DNA from: a virus
DNA: 22,357 nucleotides
Virus record (IMG/VR): IMGVR_UViG_3300025168_000747
Span: 1-22,357 of that record
Direction: 5' to 3' (one strand)
Of this stretch, positions 11,963 to 20,927 are shown piece by piece. The translations under genes were made by a program, and so were the position numbers. The notes under the pieces were generated by a model. The model was not told where the DNA came from. It did no database searches and saw only the letters and a list, made by a program, of their open reading frames with translations. The stretch's first letter is position 1. Every line of letters begins with the position of its first letter.

Positions 11963-14886
11963 AAATCTTTATCTGATAATTTTTCGTTATATTTTTCAGC
12001 CCCACCTAAAAACCAATGGTACATAATAGTTCCTGCTATTGGTACGTTTTTAACTTGTTTTTGTATTTTTTCATAATCAGTTTCTTCTTGAACAAGTTCT
12101 GATGCAATTTTTCCAACACTTTCAAGTAAAGGATTTGCTGGAGATATATTTCTTAGCCCAGCTTCTAATATTTTTCCATCTGATATAAGTTTTTCCGTTC
12201 CATATTTAGTTAACCCATAAACTCCTAAAAATGACCATACTAAATTTTCAGGAATATCATCTATCCTTACATCCTTACCTAATATTAAATCTTTAACAGT
12301 TTGTGTACCTAAGTTTGCTCCGGATAAATAAGCTGCAAGTTTAGTCATATCTTTAACAGCTTTTATTTTATGTCCCATCCCTTTTTTAGATGCTTCTTGA
12401 ATTATATCTCTACGAACAACATCTATTTGTTTAAGACCAAAAGATTTAAGCATATAAAATACTCTACCATCTTTTGATTCTAAATATTTTGGAGGCATTT
12501 CACTTAAAGAAATTGGTTGAACGTCAGACAATTCATTAAACAATAATAACTTTACATTTTCACTCATTTTCCCTGCTTGAAGATCAGCTATAAGAGGTTC
12601 TGTATCATTTCCAAAAACTTTACCCCATTTTTCCTTTAATTTTTTTATTCCTTTTTCTGATTTAACTAGTTTTTTATTTTTTATTAGCGCAGCATTAATA
12701 TATGTTTCCTTACCAAATTTATCAACTGATCTAAACCCTGAAGCTTTAAACAATTTACTTAAACCATTTGCAAATTTACTAGGATTTCCCATTTCCGTAG
12801 AAATTACATTATCTAATCCTAAATCAACTAATCTAACTTTTGGTCCTGAAAGATTAAAAACTTCAGGCATTGCTGCTTTTAATGTAGGTTTCAATCCATT
12901 TTTAAAACCAGATAAACCTAAATCCCCTACTTGTGTTACAGCAGCAATAGGGTTAGCTATTGTTCCAGCATACCCTACATCTTTAAAAGCTCTGGACCAC
13001 TGACTTACAGATTGTTCACCTTTAACAAATCTTGCTTCTAATAATGATTGAAGTTTTGTTTGGTCAGCATTATTAATATCAGGAAGTTCTTTTTTAATCC
13101 AAGCTCCGATACTATCTTCCGTATCTATATCAAAACCCTTACCAAAAAATTTTGATCTTTCAATATTATTAATTGCACTTCTAACATATTTTTGTAAAGA
13201 TTCAGCAGGGGTATCATAGAATTGTAAAAGATCATCTGTTACATTATCTATTGTTCTTCCTTTAATAAAACGAGGAGTATTCCCTGTTACATCTACTTTA
13301 TAACCTCTAACTGCATTATTTAAAATTTCATTTTTTATTTCCGGTTTTATATTTGTTGGAGTTATGTTTTTACTTTTAGCGTAGGCTTCTAATTGTTGTT
13401 CATAAAAACCTCTACGCTCAGACCCTAAAGCATTTGTTAATCCGTCAATATCATTTACTGATCTAGGAAAATAATTTTTTATTTTATTTGGATTTATTTT
13501 ATAAACACCTTCTAATTCTTCACCTAAATTTTTTAAAACAGGTATAACTTTATTAAAACTATCTGATATATTTATTACTCTTGAATTGCCTGTGAGTGTT
13601 ACATCTACTGTTATTTCCTTTGCATTATTTTTTAAAATATTTGAAACCTCATCAAATCTTCCGTTAGATAAATGAAGTGCAACATCTCTTAAACTTCGAT
13701 CATCTAATGTTTTATGTAAATTTTCCGCAAAATCTTCAATTTCCAAAAGAGAATTTTGAGTTTTTACAGCAACATTGGATTCAAATTTTCTTAATTTTCC
13801 AAAAATAGGAATAGAAATGTTTCTAATTTGAGTAGAAAGAATACCTAAATATTCATCTAATGTTTCACTGTGAAAACGAGAAACAGCACTATCTTCTGTT
13901 ACTGCATGATCTGCATTTGTTTTTGATAAATCTACAGTTCGAGCGTAAGGTTTTTGACCCATTGCTTGATATGCTCTTTGTACTTGTTTTTCAGTATAAC
14001 CTAATTCTGTAGCAATTTTAGGAATATCTTCTTGGGTAACTCCATTGCCTAATTTGTTAAGTTCATCCATTCTGTTATTCATATTATTTACAACTTTAGA
14101 AGCACTTTTTTGAACTATTTTATCAATACCAAATTTAGCTGCTGGCCCAATTATAGCACCACCTCCTGTATATAAAGCAGCTTTTGTTTTATCTATAGGT
14201 TTGTTTCTATTTAAATCTTCAAGAAGACTAGTAACTAATCCCAATCCCCCTGATACCGCAGCTACTTTTTTATATGTTTGTCCAACAGGTATTAAACTTC
14301 CGGGATCAATTACTGCTCCGGCAACACTTCCTGTTTGATAAGCTAAACTATCTTTATCAGGTTCAAAACCAGCAGGAAATTCTTCTTTTAGTCTTTTAAT
14401 TCTTTCTCCAAAAATTATATTTCTACGTTCTTCAGGCGAAGCGTCTTTAAAATCTGGTCCATATGTTTCACCGGGAGCATCGTAAGTAAATCCAAGAGTA
14501 CCCGGAGAACGTGAAAAATCAAACCCAAGTCTTCCTAAATATGGAGTTAAAGGAAGTATAGATTCTAAATAATTTCCTAATGCAAAAACTGGACCTTCTA
14601 ATTCTTCATATCCATAATCTAAATTTTGTAAAGTAGTTGGTTCTTTTGTTCTAACTAATTCACCATCAATTATACGATCACCTACGTTTGCTTTTTCTTG
14701 TTGTAAAAAAGGAGTTGCATTTATATTTTCCTGAGAAATTACAATACCTTTTTCTACATCTCGTTCCTTACTAAAAACTCTAATAAATTCACCATCAACA
14801 ACTTTATCCCCCGGCAAAGCTTTAGATTCCTTAAGAAAAGGAGTAGCATTAATTTGTTCTGGACTAAGAATAATTTGTTCAGCCAT
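11959..14886 (-). CDS. Large putative internal virion (DNA ejection) protein (975 aa)
   Basis: I do not recognise a precise family. The protein begins with two 34-residue copies of a module containing INATPFL...GD...DGE-x-V/I-R (residues 5-38 and 48-81). A small Gly-rich segment follows, then long helical, charged stretches. The last ~130 residues contain helices with mixed hydrophobic character (LAAYLSGANLG, NLVWSFLGVYGL) that could insert in membrane. Its size, helical nature and place at the end of the tail/virion operon fit the large core proteins that short-tailed phages eject ahead of their DNA (T7 gp16-like in role). I see no transglycosylase or polymerase motif. ATG 14884-14886 lies nine bases after the previous stop, with weak purine-rich signals. 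Confidence 0.6.
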   Translation of the reverse strand: MAEQIILSPEQINATPFLKESKALPGDKVVDGEFIRVFSKERDVEKGIVISQENINATPFLQQEKANVGDRIIDGELVRTKEPTTLQNLDYGYEELEGPVFALGNYLESILPLTPYLGRLGFDFSRSPGTLGFTYDAPGETYGPDFKDASPEERRNIIFGERIKRLKEEFPAGFEPDKDSLAYQTGSVAGAVIDPGSLIPVGQTYKKVAAVSGGLGLVTSLLEDLNRNKPIDKTKAALYTGGGAIIGPAAKFGIDKIVQKSASKVVNNMNNRMDELNKLGNGVTQEDIPKIATELGYTEKQVQRAYQAMGQKPYARTVDLSKTNADHAVTEDSAVSRFHSETLDEYLGILSTQIRNISIPIFGKLRKFESNVAVKTQNSLLEIEDFAENLHKTLDDRSLRDVALHLSNGRFDEVSNILKNNAKEITVDVTLTGNSRVINISDSFNKVIPVLKNLGEELEGVYKINPNKIKNYFPRSVNDIDGLTNALGSERRGFYEQQLEAYAKSKNITPTNIKPEIKNEILNNAVRGYKVDVTGNTPRFIKGRTIDNVTDDLLQFYDTPAESLQKYVRSAINNIERSKFFGKGFDIDTEDSIGAWIKKELPDINNADQTKLQSLLEARFVKGEQSVSQWSRAFKDVGYAGTIANPIAAVTQVGDLGLSGFKNGLKPTLKAAMPEVFNLSGPKVRLVDLGLDNVISTEMGNPSKFANGLSKLFKASGFRSVDKFGKETYINAALIKNKKLVKSEKGIKKLKEKWGKVFGNDTEPLIADLQAGKMSENVKLLLFNELSDVQPISLSEMPPKYLESKDGRVFYMLKSFGLKQIDVVRRDIIQEASKKGMGHKIKAVKDMTKLAAYLSGANLGTQTVKDLILGKDVRIDDIPENLVWSFLGVYGLTKYGTEKLISDGKILEAGLRNISPANPLLESVGKIASELVQEETDYEKIQKQVKNVPIAGTIMYHWFLGGAEKYNEKLSDKDF
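14644..14874 (-). repeat. Two-copy N-terminal module in the large virion protein
   Basis: Codons 5-38 (14773-14874) and 48-81 (14644-14745) encode two related 34-residue units sharing NATPFL, a GD pair nine residues on, and a DGE-hydrophobic-x-R end. Protein similarity is clear while the DNA has diverged, so the duplication is not recent. Confidence 0.75.
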
Positions 14887-14895
14887 AATTTACTT

Positions 14896-16008
14896 TCACT
14901 TTCTCTTTTTTGCTTTAGGAATTAAATCAGTTAGGTTATTTTCATCTCTTAATTCTTTAGCTTTTTTAGCAGTTTCATCTCCGGAAGGTGGAGTGATTCC
15001 AGCTAATACTTTTAAACCATCTAAAACATTGAGACTGTCATCTTTACCTAGAATTTTTGAAATTGCATCTCCTACTATACGAATTGCTTCGGGGTTTGGT
15101 TTTATTGAAAAAAATTCTTCATTTTCTTTATCAGCAAGACTAAGTTTATTTCTAACTTGTTTCCATAGTTCACCATCTTTTGCATTTAAATAGGTCTTTA
15201 TTAATTTAAGGTTACTTTTGTTCATTTGAGGAGGCACTCTTTTTTTAGACGCACCTAGTTTTAGTAAATCAATATTATATCCAAGTTCTGCTAATCTTAT
15301 TTTTGCATCTAATGCTGTTTTTTGGTCTTTTCGTGTTTTACCATCTTTATGTTTTTCATAGTCTAATTTAGCATATGCAATTTCTCCTTGTTTTTTTATA
15401 CTAACTCCGTCTTGCTCAAGTCGATCCCATGAAATTTCAATTTTTTCTCTTTCGATCTCGTCTTGTAATTCACGATAATTTTGATCAGCATCAAATTTTT
15501 TACCTTGAAATTTCTTTTCCCACTTAAACATATTTTGTTTTAAAGTTAAATCCCCTGCTGTAAGAGCAACTTTTTCATCTTCCCTTCTATCTGTTCCTAG
15601 TGTAGTAGATAATTGTAAAAATTTAGAAGCTTCATTAGGATAACCACGTTTTAATAATTCACCGGAACCTAATTTAATTTCCTTTTCAGTAATTTGCCCA
15701 TCACCATCTGTATCAAGCATGGCAAGTATCTCATCTCTATCTTTTCGTCTTTGTACTTCGGCTCCTAATGCAGGGTCTTTTTTAATATAAGAACCTAACA
15801 TCCCGGCTGCACTATCCGGTGATGCTCCACCTAAAGCTTGTCCTATACCTCGAAAAGCATTAGTAACTTGATCACCAAATTGTTTTTGATAATATCTACC
15901 GGGGTCTTTTAGTCTATCCATTTTACTAAGTTCAGCTTTTTGTTGCTGTTTTATTAAATTTTCAATATCTAAATTAGGACTAAATAAACCTCTTGGTGGT
16001 AACGCCAT
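14896..16008 (-). CDS. Putative virion protein with EF-hand calcium loop (370 aa)
   Basis: The protein is highly charged and largely helical, with likely coiled coils around residues 150-245. A perfect 12-residue EF-hand loop is present (DTDGDGQITEKE, about residues 99-110, bases 15679-15714), with Asp at positions 1, 3 and 5, Gly at 6, Ile at 8 and Glu at 12. One complete loop is seen; a partner loop is not obvious. The C-terminus is Lys-rich. Its place between other putative internal virion genes suggests a structural or ejection-related role in which calcium could matter, but this is inference. I choose ATG 16006-16008, eight bases after AGGAG; a GTG directly before it would add one residue. 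Confidence 0.6.
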   Translation of the reverse strand: MALPPRGLFSPNLDIENLIKQQQKAELSKMDRLKDPGRYYQKQFGDQVTNAFRGIGQALGGASPDSAAGMLGSYIKKDPALGAEVQRRKDRDEILAMLDTDGDGQITEKEIKLGSGELLKRGYPNEASKFLQLSTTLGTDRREDEKVALTAGDLTLKQNMFKWEKKFQGKKFDADQNYRELQDEIEREKIEISWDRLEQDGVSIKKQGEIAYAKLDYEKHKDGKTRKDQKTALDAKIRLAELGYNIDLLKLGASKKRVPPQMNKSNLKLIKTYLNAKDGELWKQVRNKLSLADKENEEFFSIKPNPEAIRIVGDAISKILGKDDSLNVLDGLKVLAGITPPSGDETAKKAKELRDENNLTDLIPKAKKRK

Positions 16009-16045
16009 CACTGTATCTCCTGAGTATAAAATTTATTAATCATTG

Positions 16046-17005
16046 TTAAAAAGGATCATCTGCATCTGGTTCATCAGCACCATCAGGAGCATCTCCACTT
16101 GTATCATCCGTAGGTTGACCAAATCCTTCTCCTGTAGCAAGACTATCTCCTACGCTTTGACCAAAGCCAACTCCAGTTACAGAACTTGGTGGACTTGCAG
16201 TTGGACCTCCAATAGAAGGTAAATCAGTAGGCCAAGTTGCCAAAGCATTTGCGATTTTATTTTCTATTTGCATTTGTTCTAAATCATTCATAGAGAATGG
16301 TTGATCTTGTGGACCTTCAACTTGTTGAGCATCATCTAAACCAAAAGGATTATCAAATCCAATTATAGAATCATAATCTTCCTGTAGTTGTTCATCTACA
16401 TCACTACCAAATAATCCAAATGTTAAAGTATTAAATAAATTACTCCAAAAAGATTGTGTTCCAACATGACCTGTTGCTTCCGAAAAAGCTTGATTTCCTA
16501 CTTCTGTATCTTGATATGCTCCTATTGCCCCTCCAAATAATCCACCTAAAGGACCAAGCATGGAAAGTCCTGTTGCTAAACCTAAACCTTTCCCTAATAA
16601 ATTTCCTTGTACGGAAGGATTATTAATACTCATAGCACCTTTGGCAAGACTATAACTTTCAGGAGGACTAGTCACTGTTTCATCAAATTCTGATGGAGGT
16701 GTTATAGAATTCAAAGGTTCAGTATTATCAAAATTATCCGGCATACCTCCACCACTTATATCGGGAAATAATCCAGTATTTATAGGGGCAGAGCCTTGAA
16801 ATAATTTAAAAGCGTTATTTACACTTGTTGGTATAGGTTGTGGTGTATTAGTCATAAGACTAGTAGCACCTCGATTAGCTAAAAAATTATTTAACCAATC
16901 AGCATTAGTAACAATTTCAGTATTAAAATCACTTGATCCTAATAACCCTGTAGCGTTTTGTTCTAAGGGTACTAAGGAAGCCCAAGTAGGTAAAGGAGTA
17001 GCCAT
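16046..17005 (-). CDS. Putative virion protein, low complexity (319 aa)
   Basis: I do not recognise the family. The N-terminal 130 residues are rich in Pro, Asn, Thr and Ser. Residues about 135-163 form a Gly/Leu-rich hydrophobic stretch (LLGKGLGLATGLSMLGPLGG) that could enter a membrane or pack as an amphipathic helix. The last 60 residues are Gly/Ser/Pro-rich and end in an acidic tail (PDGADEPDADDPF). No catalytic motif is seen. It lies between two other structural-type genes with short gaps (34 and 15 bases), so a minor virion or ejection protein is the best guess. A flexible, disordered protein is clearly indicated. Confidence 0.55.
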   Translation of the reverse strand: MATPLPTWASLVPLEQNATGLLGSSDFNTEIVTNADWLNNFLANRGATSLMTNTPQPIPTSVNNAFKLFQGSAPINTGLFPDISGGGMPDNFDNTEPLNSITPPSEFDETVTSPPESYSLAKGAMSINNPSVQGNLLGKGLGLATGLSMLGPLGGLFGGAIGAYQDTEVGNQAFSEATGHVGTQSFWSNLFNTLTFGLFGSDVDEQLQEDYDSIIGFDNPFGLDDAQQVEGPQDQPFSMNDLEQMQIENKIANALATWPTDLPSIGGPTASPPSSVTGVGFGQSVGDSLATGEGFGQPTDDTSGDAPDGADEPDADDPF

Positions 17006-17020
17006 ATTTAGTTTACCTTA

Positions 17021-17845
17021 TTAAATATTAAAACCTGTGTTATACCCCGGACCAAGCTGACTAATTACACCGGGTCTTGAACTAACAGGATTAGAAAATA
17101 ATCCACCTAAAGCTTGCAACCCTGCTCCAGTTAAACTTCTATTATTTGCATCAAACATAGAGTTAGCCCCAGCAGTTCTAGCAGATAACCCATAAGCAGC
17201 AGCAGTTCCTAAATTACCACCAATACCTCTTCCTAATGCTCCATATTGTAATGGTATATTTAATAATCCAGTAGCAGTTCCTATATCAGCAGACTCTCTT
17301 CCTAATAGTGCATTAATTAAACCTTGAGCTTGAGACATTGAACCAAGTCTACGTTGATCTCTTGAAGCTAATATTTGTTTTTCCAATTCACCCATAGCAC
17401 GTTGACCACCAGTGCTTCCTAAACGTCCTTGTGCTAACAATCTGGTTTCCGCATCTGATCTTAATTGAGCTTCTTCAGGAGCAACTAATGCTTGTTGTTG
17501 ATTATAAAACATATCCGCAGCTTCAAAAGGATTAGATCCAGCTAAGTTCATAGCTTGTTGACCAAACAACCCACTTCTTGATAAAGCACCTTGATAAATA
17601 TTTTGGAGTTCTGGAGATAAACTAAGTAAAGCAGTTCGGCTTTCCGGATCAGTATCAAATGTTCCTCCGGCTCCACCAACTCCATAAGGTTGAGCTTGTT
17701 GTAAAGCAACATCAGCGTTTCTAGCTAATGAATCTGCCCTTACTGTAGCAGCTTCTTGATTAGCGTCTGATTCCATTTTTGAACCAAGTAATCCTAAACC
17801 ACTACCAATAACAGGAGCTATTAAATCTGTCCATTTAAACGCCAT
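17021..17845 (-). CDS. Putative internal virion/DNA transfer protein (274 aa)
   Basis: The protein starts with a Gly-rich hydrophobic segment (VIGSGLGLLGS, residues 12-22) and continues as Ala/Gln-rich helices (e.g. SDAETRLLAQGRLGSTGGQRA). It ends in a Gly/Asn-rich tail. Composition resembles the Ala/Gly/Gln-rich ejection proteins of short-tailed phages (P22 gp7/gp20, T7 gp14-like in role) more than a capsid or tail fibre. It directly follows the tail-tube gene in the - strand operon, which is the usual place for such proteins. AAAGGAAAAG precedes the ATG. No enzymatic motif is visible, and assignment rests on composition and position. Confidence 0.6.
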   Translation of the reverse strand: MAFKWTDLIAPVIGSGLGLLGSKMESDANQEAATVRADSLARNADVALQQAQPYGVGGAGGTFDTDPESRTALLSLSPELQNIYQGALSRSGLFGQQAMNLAGSNPFEAADMFYNQQQALVAPEEAQLRSDAETRLLAQGRLGSTGGQRAMGELEKQILASRDQRRLGSMSQAQGLINALLGRESADIGTATGLLNIPLQYGALGRGIGGNLGTAAAYGLSARTAGANSMFDANNRSLTGAGLQALGGLFSNPVSSRPGVISQLGPGYNTGFNI

Positions 17846-17856
17846 AATCTTTTCCT

Positions 17857-19572
17857 TTACCTAATTTTACCTTGTTTGGTTAATAGTGTTGTATTGTTAA
17901 GACTTGAATAGTTACCATTAACCTCTGTAACCATCTTTAGTTTAATAACTTTACCTGTTCTACCTAAAGCTATTTTGTATTCATTAGGACCTTCAGAGGC
18001 TCCATATTTTGCTGAACCATAAAGAGTAGTAACATCTCCCCATAAAGATATTGCTCCTTCTTGCGCTAAATTAAAAGTTTTAGAGTAAGGAGAACCTATA
18101 GAAAAATCTTTAAATACAGATACAGTAGAAGCTGCTCCTCTTCCTCCTGTAATAGTAAACAATCCTGATTTAATAATCTTTGAAATTGTAGGGCTATTTA
18201 AATCTAACCAAGAAGTTTGAAATGTATAACTATAATTTGAAGAGGTAGGATACCAACATTTAGAACCATCCCATGTTCCTCCAGAAATACTACAAGCTCC
18301 AGAGACAGAGGCTCCATACTTTGATGAACCATATAAAGAAGTAGCGGCTCCCCATAAAGCTCCTTCTTGAACTAAATCAGCAGTTGTATCTGTAATAACT
18401 ACATCCTTATAACCACTGTACTCTGCTATTCCAGTAGTAGTTCCCATAAATAACTTACCATCAATAGTTCCTAGGCCACATAAGGGAGCAGTAGTAAAAG
18501 CCCATGTTGTAACTTTAGGTGGAGATTTAACAAGTTTTAAATCAAATACATAACACTTTTTTTCATCCGGCATAAAGATAATAACTAAACCTTCCTCCGG
18601 ATAATATGTACTTTTAATATTCGCTATTGTAGCGGAAGATAATATTCTTGTTAAATCATTTCTAACAGGAACAGATAATTCCTGATAAGGAGCTTTACCA
18701 TCTGTTTGTGCTAAACGTGATAAAGACATAACTCCTTCATAACTAAGAAAAATAATATCTGTACCAACATAAACAATATTATCTCTACCAGCTAATCCTG
18801 TTCCTTTAATAAGTTCATCAAGAGCCATAGAACCGGGAGTAGATGCTCCTTCATAAACAGCAATGTTTTGTTTACCAAAAATTATAAGTTTATTCATTAA
18901 GGATGCAAGACCAACTACTTCGTCATTACCCCATACTGTCTTTAAATCAATTGCTCCAGCAGCACCAGTATTAAGTTTTTCACCAATTAAGTTATCAGAG
19001 TAATAAACAACTCCCGGTGCTTCCGTAATACCTCCGTACCACATACGTCCAAAGTCACCTAAGGCACATGAGGGATCAAAAGTAGTTACTCCTGAAGGAC
19101 CAACGTAAGTTCCTAAGTCTGTAATGTCAGACCAAGCTGAACTAGTATAGTTAATAACTTGATGTCCTGATTGTATTCCCCATAATTCATCATTAAAGTT
19201 AATCCATTGCCAATTACCATTTGATATAGTTTGGGGGCTACCAGCAAAAGATTGAGCCGTTAAAGTATACGGAGTTGTAGAAGTATCGATTTTATAAATA
19301 GCATTTCCAGCACCAGCATAATACTCTCTAGTTCTATTAGATTTAATATATCCACCAATAGATTTAACAGAACTTGTAATAGCTTTAGATACTTGTTTTA
19401 TTCCTTTACGAGAAGACATACGTCCTTGCAAATCAAAAACAATACCATCTGCTTCCGTTAACCATTGAGGACCAAGAGTAGAATCTTGAGCCTGAGTATT
19501 CAGACCTGCGCTACCCATATCATTAAGTAAAACTGGAGTTGTTATTTTAGCTGGCATACCATGTCGTTTCAT
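17857..19572 (-). CDS. Tail tube/nozzle-like protein (571 aa)
   Basis: A beta-rich protein with many short strand-turn units (GxxW, YxGG, SxxGV, LFMGTTTGIAEYSG), suggesting a propeller-like body. It has typical opening words PVLLNDMGSAGLNTQAQDS and a SSRKGIKQVS segment. Placed immediately after the tail-adaptor gene, it occupies the slot of the stubby-tail nozzle protein (T7 gp12 or P22 gp10 in role). A segment of about 20 residues, QEGA-LWG-x2-T-x-LYGS-x-KYGAS, occurs twice about 100 residues apart in the C-terminal third. Two starts are in frame: ATG 19570-19572 (26 bases overlap with the adaptor gene) and ATG 19555-19557 (11 bases overlap, beginning MPAKIT). The second looks more natural, but neither has a strong ribosome binding site. 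Confidence 0.65.
   Translation of the reverse strand: MKRHGMPAKITTPVLLNDMGSAGLNTQAQDSTLGPQWLTEADGIVFDLQGRMSSRKGIKQVSKAITSSVKSIGGYIKSNRTREYYAGAGNAIYKIDTSTTPYTLTAQSFAGSPQTISNGNWQWINFNDELWGIQSGHQVINYTSSAWSDITDLGTYVGPSGVTTFDPSCALGDFGRMWYGGITEAPGVVYYSDNLIGEKLNTGAAGAIDLKTVWGNDEVVGLASLMNKLIIFGKQNIAVYEGASTPGSMALDELIKGTGLAGRDNIVYVGTDIIFLSYEGVMSLSRLAQTDGKAPYQELSVPVRNDLTRILSSATIANIKSTYYPEEGLVIIFMPDEKKCYVFDLKLVKSPPKVTTWAFTTAPLCGLGTIDGKLFMGTTTGIAEYSGYKDVVITDTTADLVQEGALWGAATSLYGSSKYGASVSGACSISGGTWDGSKCWYPTSSNYSYTFQTSWLDLNSPTISKIIKSGLFTITGGRGAASTVSVFKDFSIGSPYSKTFNLAQEGAISLWGDVTTLYGSAKYGASEGPNEYKIALGRTGKVIKLKMVTEVNGNYSSLNNTTLLTKQGKIR
17995..18369 (-). repeat. Duplicated LYGS/KYGAS segment in the tail protein gene
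   Basis: Bases about 17995-18064 and 18306-18369 encode the same ~20-residue unit (LWG-x2-T-x-LYGS-x-KYGAS preceded by QEGA). The DNA is also clearly similar, including GGCTCCATA, GAACCATA and CTCCCCATAAAG. They flank a region with two Cys and may mark repeated beta modules. Confidence 0.7.
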
Positions 19573-20203
19573 TCACAGTTCTACCAGAATCCTGTGAAAT
19601 TGCATCTGTTAAAGCTGTTTTAAATCTTAAAGCTGCTTGGTCACTAGGAGTACCACCATCTTCACCACGTTCTGCTAATGCTAACGAATAAGCTCCTAAT
19701 ACTACTAAATGTTCCTGAACTAATAAAGTATCACTAGCGTTTGTTAAATCATCAGGAGCATCAACAGCGTGTACTTTTATAGCATATGTTCCTCCCGGTA
19801 CAGGCCAAAAGTCTATTGTATTATTATTTAAACGATAGTAACTAGGAACTCCATTAGCTGTTGATCCTGTGTGTGTTACTTGATAAAAATACGCATCAGA
19901 AGTTTGAGGTAAAACAGCATTGTTAGTTGAGTCAATAACTTGTAATACTCTTCCTCTATTTGTTAATCCTGTTAAAGTATATTGAGAAGTTGATGCAGAT
20001 GTATTAAAACTTATAACTGTCCGTAATGCTCCCCAGTTCCATGCGTCCTCTACAACTGTTTTAGCTTCATTAACAAATTCACCTATAAGTTTTTGATAAT
20101 CATCAACTGCTGTAGAATCATTAATAACACCGGACCAATCGGAACTAATAGTATCTTCCCTAAGTCTCACTAAGACTTTATTAAGTGTTGTACGAAATGA
20201 CAT
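19547..20203 (-). CDS. Tail tubular protein A-like head-tail adaptor (218 aa)
   Basis: The N-terminus (MSFRTTLNKVLVRLRE, then IGEFVNEAKTVVEDAWNW) is the helical part seen in T7 gp11-type adaptors that form the ring under the portal. A beta-rich middle follows (TSQYTLTGLTNRGRVLQVID, PSYYRLNNNTIDFWPVP), then a C-terminal helical part (LVVLGAYSLALAERGED). Length is close to T7 gp11 (196 aa). It would bridge the portal to the tail nozzle encoded next. The ATG overlaps the holin-like stop (TAATG at 20201-20205), and its 3' end overlaps the nozzle gene. I recall near-identical openings in pelagiphage tail tubular A proteins. Confidence 0.8.
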   Translation of the reverse strand: MSFRTTLNKVLVRLREDTISSDWSGVINDSTAVDDYQKLIGEFVNEAKTVVEDAWNWGALRTVISFNTSASTSQYTLTGLTNRGRVLQVIDSTNNAVLPQTSDAYFYQVTHTGSTANGVPSYYRLNNNTIDFWPVPGGTYAIKVHAVDAPDDLTNASDTLLVQEHLVVLGAYSLALAERGEDGGTPSDQAALRFKTALTDAISQDSGRTVNETTWYAS

Positions 20204-20601
20204 TATTTCTTCTTCCCATCAATAAATGTTTTAGTACCCTTAATAACTCCTTTGATGCCAAAAGATGCACTAAAGGCAATTATGAGTAATGTCCAATACT
20301 GCTCTGGTACTTCACTCTGAAGAATAATAAAAGCTTCTCCAATTCTTTCCACCATTTCTCTTTTATCTAAAACAGCAGCTAAAAACATAGCTATAAAAGG
20401 AGCCGTTATAATAACAGTAAGGTATTCGTCTTTCCAGCTATCACCACTGTTACGAGCTTGTATCTCATCCCAGTTTTGATCTCCACGGATAACAGCTAGT
20501 TCTTGATCATGTTTTGCTTTAGACTTTTCAGCTTTATTGCTAAGGTACTGTTTACCAATACCAAAGATACCTTCTACAACTGGTCCTAAAAACGGAATCA
20601 A
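20203..20601 (-). CDS. Holin-like membrane protein (132 aa, TTG start)
   Basis: Two membrane segments are visible, about residues 61-78 (LTVIITAPFIAMFLAAVL) and 102-120 (YWTLLIIAFSASFGIKGVI). An amphipathic N-terminus (IPFLGPVVEGIFGIG), a charged linker and a Lys-rich tail (DGKKK) are also present. The W-K-D-E-Y before the first span and overall length resemble phage and gene-transfer-agent holins of the three-helix type. It would permeabilise the inner membrane to release the endolysin. The frame has no ATG until residue 71, so the TTG at 20599-20601 is the start. It lies one base after the preceding stop, with GTAGGTAAG as ribosome binding site. The non-ATG start and coupling may keep its synthesis low. 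Confidence 0.65.
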   Translation of the reverse strand: MIPFLGPVVEGIFGIGKQYLSNKAEKSKAKHDQELAVIRGDQNWDEIQARNSGDSWKDEYLTVIITAPFIAMFLAAVLDKREMVERIGEAFIILQSEVPEQYWTLLIIAFSASFGIKGVIKGTKTFIDGKKK

Positions 20602-20602
20602 T

Positions 20603-20764
20603 TTACTTACCTACTTTTTTCATAGCAACTTTATGAGCTTGTGTAAATGTTTTACCTTTTTTCATAGCAGATTTCATTTCAGTCATGTGTTTTTTACTAT
20701 GATGTTTCCCATGTCTTTTTAAAGTATCTACTTGTCGTTTAGTTAAAGCTTTAGTTTTTACCAT
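20603..20764 (-). CDS. Tiny Lys/His-rich protein (53 aa)
   Basis: The product starts MVKTKALTKRQ and is dominated by Lys, His and Arg (TLKRHGKHHSKKHMTEM), with an amphipathic KTFTQAHKVAMKKVGK end. It would be strongly positive and probably forms two short helices. I recall similar 50-residue proteins in marine phages, always small and near structural or lysis genes. DNA binding is plausible but unproven. AGGAG (complement of CTCCT at 20773-20777) precedes the ATG at 20762-20764. A much longer frame reading through this region from 21058 is not the real gene, since it would overlap two better-supported small genes out of frame. Confidence 0.7.
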   Translation of the reverse strand: MVKTKALTKRQVDTLKRHGKHHSKKHMTEMKSAMKKGKTFTQAHKVAMKKVGK

Positions 20765-20780
20765 TAATATAACTCCTAGT

Positions 20781-20921
20781 TTATCGTTTTTTCTTTTTCT
20801 TTTTATTAGGTTTAATTCTACCGCTACAAACCCCAGAAGCATACATATTAGCATACGCTGATGGATATACTTTAAATTTACGTTTAGCAGCAGCCTTACC
20901 TTTTGCACATAGTTTAGCCAT
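20781..20921 (-). CDS. Tiny basic protein of the MAKLC...KFKVYPSAYAN family (46 aa)
   Basis: A frame of 47 codons encodes MAKLCAKGKAAAKRKFKVYP followed by SAYANMYASGVCSGRIK and an all-Lys tail. The K-R-K-F-K-V-Y-P-S-A-Y-A-N core with Cys before and after is a family I recall from marine phages and also from large algal viruses (a DUF5872-type domain). The function is unknown to me. Cys5 and Cys32 could bind metal or form a disulfide. It lies 16 bases upstream of the Lys/His-rich gene and seven bases after the next basic gene in transcription order, forming a three-gene basic cluster between endolysin and holin. Confidence 0.8.
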   Translation of the reverse strand: MAKLCAKGKAAAKRKFKVYPSAYANMYASGVCSGRIKPNKKKKKKR

Positions 20922-20927
20922 AATGCA

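Noticed and set aside
12010-12052. Possible + strand terminator (ATAG...CTAT hairpin followed by a short T-run)
   Set aside because: The stem is only about six pairs with a wobble, the T-run starts eight bases downstream, and it lies within the coding sequence of the 975-aa virion gene. Too weak to call.
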